Shown piece after piece: positions 58,301-64,000 of a stretch of DNA of 64,000 nucleotides. The position numbers and the translations under genes are program-made. Under the pieces are notes generated by a model, which saw only the letters and a list, made by a program, of their open reading frames with translations, did no database searches and was not told the origin of the DNA. This stretch comes from Asterias amurensis (lineage: Eukaryota; Echinodermata; Asteroidea; Forcipulatida; Asteriidae). Positions within the stretch are counted from its first letter, which is position 1. Each line of letters begins with the position of its first letter. The DNA is taken from the NCBI RefSeq assembly GCF_032118995.1, contig NC_092661.1:19842621-19906620 (forward strand), given 5' to 3'.

Positions 58301-59322
58301 ATGGACTTCATGAACCGATGTGAAGAAAGTGGAAAATGATCGAGGAAGGAGATTATTAGTATATTTGAACATAAAAATGCCAGTTTGAAGTTTATTGATG
58401 TCAGTAATAGTAAGGGTGCATAGACGCGCGAAAAGGGGTGCAGAGTGGTCCCGGAAATGAGAAAAAGTGCATATGCGAATGGCCCTTTTTTGGATAACAG
58501 ACAAGGACGTTCAATTTACTATTGCTGGTAGTGGTATGCGCCCAGACAATGTTACAATAATTCAAATACGGTAGAATAAGAGAGTTGTACAGTAAGCGCA
58601 TAGAGGTAGCTGGAAGAAAGAAGCGGAGTTTAGATAGAACGCCTGTGTTTTGGGAAACGGTTTTAGAAATAGAAGAAATGTGTTCAGTCCAGGAAAAGCT
58701 TTGATCAATGGTAACGCCCAGAAATTTTGCAGAAGATACCCTGTTGATGGGAATATTGTCAATAACCAATTGAGGCAAGAAAATCTCTAGTGGACGAGCT
58801 GACTTGGTAAAGAGAATAAAGTTAGTTTTGTTGTGATTTAAAGAAAGTTTGTTTGCTTTAAACCACGAAGAAATAGAGCAGAGTTCAGAGTTGAGAGTGT
58901 CTATCAAGGAAGTAACGTCCTGGCTAGAGTAAAAGATGGTTGTATCGTCGGCGAAAAGAGTGAAGTTCAGAAGCGAAGAAGAGTTGTGAAGATCATTGAT
59001 GTAAATCAGAAAAAGCAGTGGCCCAAGGATAGAGCCTTGAGGCACCCCATGCCGGATGTTCTGACGATTACATTGTGGTGCAAAAGGGAAACCCGGAACA
59101 GGCACAAAGGCCCAGTAGTCAAAGACCATCATTTTTTGTTTAATATATAAATGTTTCGAAGTTCATTTATTTACCTACCGTTATAATTCTTCCAGTTTCA
59201 TCCTCTTGCACTGCACTGACAGCCACGATGAAAATTAAAACATCATGTTCATTTCGGACTGGACGGTTATTTTGAAAAAGTATGAGCTTGTTTGCAGATT
59301 CAAGTTTCTCTACCCACCACAT
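55331..59322 (-). CDS. IFI27-like: ISG12/IFI27-family protein, gene D
   Basis: Four exons: 59179-59322, 57473-57647, 56107-56418 and 55331-55392, with phases 0, 1, 1, giving about 230 aa. Exon 1 begins 'MWWVEKLESANKLILFQ' and contains a hydrophobic stretch 'VLIFIVAVSAV' (signal or anchor). Exon 2 encodes 'VSFENGSSRQLSLDDFS', then an amphipathic segment 'NASNFAKQFAKEFSGQL' and a Pro/Glu/Lys linker. Exon 3 holds the complete ISG12 domain. Exon 4 adds the acidic tail 'GDSTTENKTSNTTQEDDE', reminiscent of the acidic end of human IFI6. Intron 1 contains a LINE fragment, and intron 2 contains foldback elements. A perfect kappaB site lies 307 bp upstream of the start. This is the apparently complete copy of the C/D duplication. 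Cellular role and partners are unknown. Confidence 0.82.
55458..55858 (-). mobile_element. TTAA MITE, reverse-orientation copy in gene D intron 3
   Basis: The right end is 'agtgtccactgcca' followed by TTAA (55855-55858). The left end, near TTAA at 55458, is strongly diverged. The inner blocks 'aaacacccttgtcacacgaa' and 'agagggagccgtttctcaca' match the family. The corresponding place in unit 1 (about 52180) lacks it. Confidence 0.75.
56513..56668. mobile_element. Foldback MITE in gene D intron 2
   Basis: 'accgatccatta' pairs with 'taatggatcggt', and the inner 'ttgaccaatcacaatcgcga' pairs with 'tcgcggctgtgattggtcaa'. It is not present in unit 1. Confidence 0.65.
57740..59135 (-). mobile_element. 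5'-truncated non-LTR retrotransposon (LINE) in gene D intron 1
   Basis: A minus-strand reverse transcriptase fragment contains 'GVPQGSILGPLLFLIYINDL', the active-site 'FADDTTIF' and 'LSLNHNKTNFILF' (frame at 58401-59132). The downstream part ('HSAPLFARLCTLTITD', 'FMFKYTNNLLP') is in another frame (58202-58504), so at least one frameshift near 58.4-58.5 kb separates them. The 5' half (endonuclease) is missing. The 3' end has an AT-rich short-repeat tail near 57740-57770. The motif set suggests a jockey/CR1/L2-type lineage; the exact clade is not determined. Confidence 0.85.
58029..58073. repeat. (AAAC)n microsatellite
   Basis: About eleven uninterrupted 'aaac' units, in the 3' UTR portion of the LINE fragment. 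Confidence 0.95.
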
Positions 59323-59628
59323 GATGATCACAACTCAGGTAGCTTATGTTTTATAATATGACATTTGCCTGCTGTAATTAAGCGTACGTGTCATCCCACG
59401 CTAAATTGCGAAAACGTTTACGTTAAATGCATGAACTTATTTATGGCTGCGCTCGCCAGCTGTTGGCGCAATCTTCGAAAATGCCAATTGTTTTAATTTT
59501 GCGCGGGCGCGCGCGATTTGTATTCGTGTTTGCATTAATAATAAAATTACCGTGCGTAAATTTCAAAAAACGTCAACTAACACAGATTGCGCTCGACAGA
59601 TGCGCATTTACCGAAAATAATCTTTGTA

Positions 59629-59639
59629 GGGAATTCCCC
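59629..59639. promoter_or_regulatory. kappaB site upstream of gene D
   Basis: GGGAATTCCCC contains the same perfect palindromic Rel/NF-kappaB match as gene A, 307 bp upstream of the gene D start codon. A GTCACGTGAC E-box palindrome follows at 59647-59656. Confidence 0.5.
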
Positions 59640-59656
59640 GGTTCACGTCACGTGAC

Positions 59657-60683
59657 AATGCTCCATGGTTTCAACACGACGGTGCACACGCAATATTGTT
59701 TGTCGACTTTAAATTTCTGTATCTTTCATTTATGTTTGATTCCGGGCGTCTGAAAAGACGTTACACATCATTTTAATGCCTTATTAAATAATAGCTGAAA
59801 CTTGTGTAAAAGAAACGTCTGACTAGTTAGGCCATGCACTTTCTTATTATTAATAATATTGATAATTAATTCAACAGAATTCAAGACGTAACGTTTTCGG
59901 CATATGCTTCTTTTATTTTCCCAAAAAACTAGAAATGCATTGTGATTTATTTATTATAAAACATTTTAATTTTTTGTTTGAGGCGTAAAAAAAAAAAAAA
60001 AAGATTACAAAAGTTTCCTAGCTTGTTCGTTGACTGAAGAGCTGATACTTTTTTGATCGCTTTTATTGTTATTATTACTATTATTATTATTACTATTATA
60101 ATTGCCAACATGGCATTCATCACACTTATCTACGTAAAATGTATGCATATTATTATAAGGACTGATTTCACCTTAAACAAATTATTTAGCACACTTAAGG
60201 ATTTTTTTGCCACTCTGCTATATTATATTACTAAGTGAAATAGACACAAGTTTTTAATACTGTTTGCTATAAAGCACTTTTCAGTCAATTTTTGCAAATG
60301 AAGTAATACTTTGCAGCTTAAAAATGAACTAAACCAAATGTAACTGTTCATCAAGCAGGTCTGTTCTGGTAGTCTTATTTCCATACAGTTTTTTAATGGT
60401 GCAGGAAGAGCCAAGAACCAAAAATTGATTGTTTTGTTTTTATATCCTATCTGAATGACTAACAAAAAATAATGCTTCGTGGCAGATTATTTTTCAAAAT
60501 TTGTAAACATGTTTCAGCCCAAGCAGTATCTTTCTCAAAGGGTAGTGCAAGAAGTCTTTCTTTAACTGTAAATGAGTTTTCAGAAAGATGTGAGACAACT
60601 TTTTAAAAAATCTATTTCCATTCAACTCAATTATATAAAGGTCTTAAGATTATTAATGAATTACAATCTGTGTCTGTGTCACG
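59657..60683. other. Spacer between genes D and E
   Basis: AT-rich sequence with a poly-A run at about 59987-60003 and a (TTA)n-like stretch at about 60064-60100. No gene recognised. It probably includes the gene E 3' UTR. Confidence 0.45.
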
Positions 60684-63114
60684 TCATTCCTTAGAGGACT
60701 TCTTGACCCTAACTGCATCTACTACAGCAGAAACAGCAGCCCCAACTGCTGCACCAGCACCACCAACTGCAGCAGTACCTGCAGCTCCTAACCCTGCAGC
60801 TCCAACTGACTGCAGAACAGCCACTGTACTTCCTGCTGCAATAGCGCCACCATTTGCAATTGCTGCAGAAGACATCATGCCTGCTGCAATGGATCCTGCT
60901 GCTACTCCACCCGCTGTAAATCCTACAGCAGCGAGTGCAATTGGAGCTGCAGCAACAGCAAGTAATCCGCCAAAAAGTGCTGCTGCAAGATGTTTCTTCT
61001 TGAATTCTAAAATACAAAACAAAATTAAAAAACTGTCAGATTTAGGCTTGCATTTGCATGAGTGGCATAATAAATTTGTTGTTAAAGACTGTGGACACTA
61101 TAGGTAATGGACAAAGACCAGGTTCTCACTAGGTGTGTCTCAACATATGCATAAAATAACAAACCTGTGAAAATTTGAGTTAAATCCCTCATCGGAGTTG
61201 CGAGATAATAATGGAAAAAAAACCACCCTTGTCACACGAGGTTGTGTGCTTTCAGATGCTTGATTTCGAGACCTCAAACTTTAAATCTGAGGTCGCGAAA
61301 TCAAATTTGTGGAAAATTACTTTTTTCTCGAAAACTACGTTACTTCAGAGGAAGCCGTTTCTCACAATGTTTTATACTATCAACCTCTCCCCATTACTCG
61401 TAACCAAGAAAGGTTTTATGGTAATAATTATTTTGAGTAATTACCAATAGTGTCCACCGCCTTTAAGACATGGAGTGGGGGCTCTTACTGTGCTTTCTCT
61501 TTTACTTTCATTTATAACTAGGCTAGTTTTTAAATGCATAGGAGCGGCTTTCTTACCAGGATGAATTTATAACTTCTCAAGGATTATATTCACCTTGTTT
61601 TTAAACAACATGCTTAATATCAGGTTTTTAGAGATTTAAAAAAAAAAGTTTTTTGGCTGGTTAATAAAATTATAAATGTCAAATTTAAACTCAGTTTTTA
61701 AGCAAAAAAACAACAAACAAATAAACAAACAAACACCCCCCCCCCCAAAAAAAAAACCCCCACAAAAACAACCAAAAACAAACAAACAAACAAACAAACA
61801 TACAAACAAACAAACGAACACACAAACAAACACCCCCAAAACAAAAAAAACACAAACAAACAAACAAACACACAAACAAACAATTAAACAAACAAATAAA
61901 CAAACAAACAAACCAGGTGAAATAATAATCGTTAGAAGACAACTTACTAGTTTTAGAAGCAGCTGGCTTTAATTGGCCTGAAAACTTCTTAGCAAACTGC
62001 TCGGCAAAGTTTGATGCCTTCAAATCTGCCTTCAAACTGGTGTCTTCTGGGCTGAAATCATCCAGGGAAAGCTGTAGGCTCGACCCATCGTCAAAACTGA
62101 CCTGTAAAATTACAATTTTTGATAAAGACAATTATTTTTATTGGGACACCACCAACAAAGATTTTGTTTAGAATAAATTATGTTAGTGATGATGGCTCAA
62201 TACGTAAGTTTTGCGTAATCTCCACGTGACTCTGGTAGAAAAAACGCACATGTTTTTCTGCAATTAGTATACAGCAAGTGTATGTAATCAAATAACTAAA
62301 TAAGCATCAAAAACAAACTCATCATGAGAGGGATCATTTTCCGCACGTCGCAACAATAGCCGCCCGAATTAACTCCAATTTCACTGATGATTTGAAAACC
62401 ACACTTTTTTACCCTATAGCCCAATCGATTAAGTACTCATCAGGTGTGAAAAAACTGGCAAGAAATGGTGGCGAGGTCATAAAAATGTGTCCATGAGTAC
62501 AGTCAGAGATCAATCTACGTATATAGTGACTCAAGTGAGTAAAAAAGTGTACAACTACTGCATGCAGAGACCAGACAAAAAATGAAGTTTGGTTACAAAA
62601 AGTCTGCATCCGGTCACCGCTTTATCTCAGGTCGATTATTTATCCTTGGGGTTTACCGTGAATGCACATAGTGAGCCGGGCAGTATTCAAACAAAATCAA
62701 GCCGTGTTCAGGTATGGTGGTTTTTACAATGCTGCTCGGCTCGTTTATATTACACTCCATTGTGTGTGCTTAATTTCCCTTTGTATGAAGGTCAACAATT
62801 TGCGTTTCAGCAACCAATATAAAAGTCCAACATCACCATCTAAAACCATCAAAATAATAGTTCCTTTTTCAGCATGCGTCTTTTTTCTCCCAACAAAGTA
62901 TTTTGTAACTCGTGTAAGAACTTTTTAATGAGTTTTGATATTCATTTATTTTAATATTTACCTTAATTTTTCTTCCAGTTCCATCCAAATATGCACTGAC
63001 AGCCACTATGGCCACGATGAAAATGTGAGAGCCATTTTTATTTAGGATTAGACTGCCATTTTTGATAAGAATGAGTTTGTTTTTAGAAGAGACAAGTTTC
63101 ACAGTCCACCACAT
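60684..63114 (-). CDS. IFI27-like: ISG12/IFI27-family protein, gene E
   Basis: Three exons: 62962-63114, 61948-62101 and 60684-61006, with phases 0 and 1, giving 209 aa. Exon 1 starts 'MWWTVKLVSSKNKLILI' and has a hydrophobic segment 'HIFIVAIVAVSAYL' (signal or anchor). Exon 2 encodes 'VSFDDGSSLQLSLDDFSPED' and the amphipathic 'KASNFAEQFAKKFSGQL'. Exon 3 encodes a basic start 'KFKKKHLAAALFGGLLA', the ISG12 domain ('GFTAGGVAAGSIAAGMMSSA', 'AIANGGAIAAGS', 'VAVLQSVGAAGLG') and a basic end 'VRVKKSSKE'. It lacks the acidic fourth exon of C and D. Intron 2 contains a full TTAA MITE and a CAAA-rich tract. No kappaB match was seen upstream; instead an AT-rich 20/21-bp array begins 145 bp before the start. 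Function unknown, membrane association likely. Confidence 0.84.
61082..61466 (-). mobile_element. TTAA-flanked MITE, full-length copy in gene E intron 2
   Basis: TTAA lies at 61082-61085 and 61463-61466. The ends read 'agactgtggacactataggt' and 'accaatagtgtccaccgcct', and the internal blocks are typical of the family. Confidence 0.85.
61704..61914. repeat. CAAA/CAAAC-rich low-complexity tract
   Basis: About 200 bp of (CAAA)n with C-runs and A-runs, in intron 2 of gene E. Frames reading Cys/Val/Phe or Lys/Gln/Thr repeats are products of the simple sequence. Confidence 0.95.
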
Positions 63115-63258
63115 GGTTGTATTTTATGAAGATACTTTGTGGGAGATAGCCTATGGCGTGTCAAACGTTGCATTATTCGATAATGTACAATATATGTGCG
63201 ATGTTTCTCATATATATGCGATAATTGTCACATTTGTGCGATATTCATTTGATGTATG

Positions 63259-63500
63259 CAATAAATGTAATATATATGCAATAAATGTAATATATATGCA
63301 ATAAATGTAATATATATGCAATAAATTGTAATATATGTGCGATAAATTGTAATATATGTGCGATAAATTGTAATATATGTGCGATAAATTGTAATATATG
63401 TGCGATAAATTGTAATATATGTGCGATAAATTGTAATATATGTGCAATAATTTGCAATATATGTGCGATAATTTGCAATATATATGCGATAATTTTTAAT
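63259..63500. repeat. AT-rich 20/21-bp tandem array upstream of gene E
   Basis: Three copies of a 20-bp unit ('ataaatgtaatatatatgca') are followed by about eight copies of a 21-bp unit ('gataaattgtaatatatgtg' plus c), with degenerate units beyond. The array starts 145 bp upstream of the gene E start codon and could lie in its promoter. The 'IYHTYITIYRTYI'-type ORFs are by-products. Confidence 0.92.
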
Positions 63501-64000
63501 ATATGTTTGATAATTTTGTAGTATATTATATGCGATCATTTGTATGCGATGTTTTGTGACGGTATACATATGCGATAATTTAATATACATGTGCGATGTT
63601 CGTTCTTATATATGTGCGAAAACGGAATTGTGGGATATAGTATGGCTTCCTGTCCACTTGATCCCCGTATCCGTAATGTTTTAGATCGGGCCAGACTATA
63701 CTCTGGACGGTATAGTATGGTTCCTATGGTTCAATGAGATTGGCGTAGGGTTTATAGTGATGGTCAGGGTATGAGACTCGAGCAGCGTATTTCCGAAATA
63801 GCCAGCCAGCCGCGTATTCGGATAATAGAACACATACAGTACAGGGAGGTGACAAAATGTTGCATTTTGCTCAAATCTGAAGGTGAAGATCTGTTTTACT
63901 CGAACGAATTCTGCAATATTAGCATAATTTAGATATATTAATTGATAATATGTCAATTTCATAGCTTCACATGATTAAAAAAATAATTTATAAAAAGTGA
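63501..64000. other. Right end of window, no gene recognised
   Basis: AT-rich sequence with scattered 'atatgtgcgat' motifs that continue the array up to about 63620. There is a short tandem echo 'tatagtatggctt' / 'tatagtatggttc' at about 63637 and 63711. The 88-codon minus frame at 63696-63962 has no recognised family. Confidence 0.4.

Noticed and set aside
61636-62131. Cys/Val/Phe-rich and Lys/Gln/Thr-rich ORFs
   Set aside because: They arise from the CAAA-rich tract. Only the 61948-62101 part is a real exon (gene E exon 2).
63208-63590. Tyr/Ile/His-repeat ORFs
   Set aside because: Translations of the 20/21-bp AT-rich array.

Overview
The window is animal nuclear DNA: AT-rich, intron-rich, with short coding exons flanked by GT..AG sites and many small inverted-repeat elements. 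The protein set (EEF1AKMT1, a MATCAP-type tyrosine carboxypeptidase, COQ3, a Tctex1-domain dynein light chain and ISG12/IFI27-family proteins), the TTAA-flanked miniature elements and the frequent TAGGCCTA strings suggest an invertebrate deuterostome. A sea star is my best guess, from memory of similar repeats; no search was possible.

Layout. 1-15.6 kb: no firm gene. It holds SINE-like and inverted-repeat debris and one weak orphan exon (about 10.9 kb). 15.7-16.6 kb (+): an intronless Tctex1 dynein light chain gene with RFX X-box matches upstream. 18.5-22.6 kb (-): EEF1AKMT1, four coding exons and a probable non-coding first exon. 22.9-29.4 kb (+): a MATCAP-like gene, five coding exons, probably sharing a bidirectional promoter region with EEF1AKMT1. 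29.4-34.2 kb: no gene seen. 34.3-63.1 kb (-): five genes or gene copies of the interferon-alpha-inducible 27 / ISG12 family (here A to E, low to high coordinate), with COQ3 (-, 43.9-47.0 kb) between B and C.

The ISG12-like cluster is the most interesting part. A and B are short secreted-type genes made by an older tandem duplication. D and E share a different first exon (start Met-Trp-Trp) and a long second exon encoding an amphipathic segment. C and D lie in a younger head-to-tail duplication of about 3.6-3.9 kb whose breakpoint falls inside exon 2, so C has lost the standard 5' end. C and D also carry an extra acidic C-terminal exon. Canonical kappaB sites lie 65, 89 and 307 bp upstream of the start codons of A, B and D, pointing to NF-kappaB/Rel control of an innate-immune family.

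Introns and spacers are rich in non-autonomous elements: a 370-390 bp TTAA-flanked MITE family (six longer copies plus fragments), long palindromes (one with a 9-bp target duplication, MULE-like), a 1.36-kb element with 31-bp terminal inverted repeats, tRNA-headed SINEs, a 5'-truncated LINE, a 78-bp VNTR and a 130-bp satellite. The paired segmental duplications act as a natural before/after test for several insertions. I saw no LTR retrovirus, Polinton or CRISPR array.
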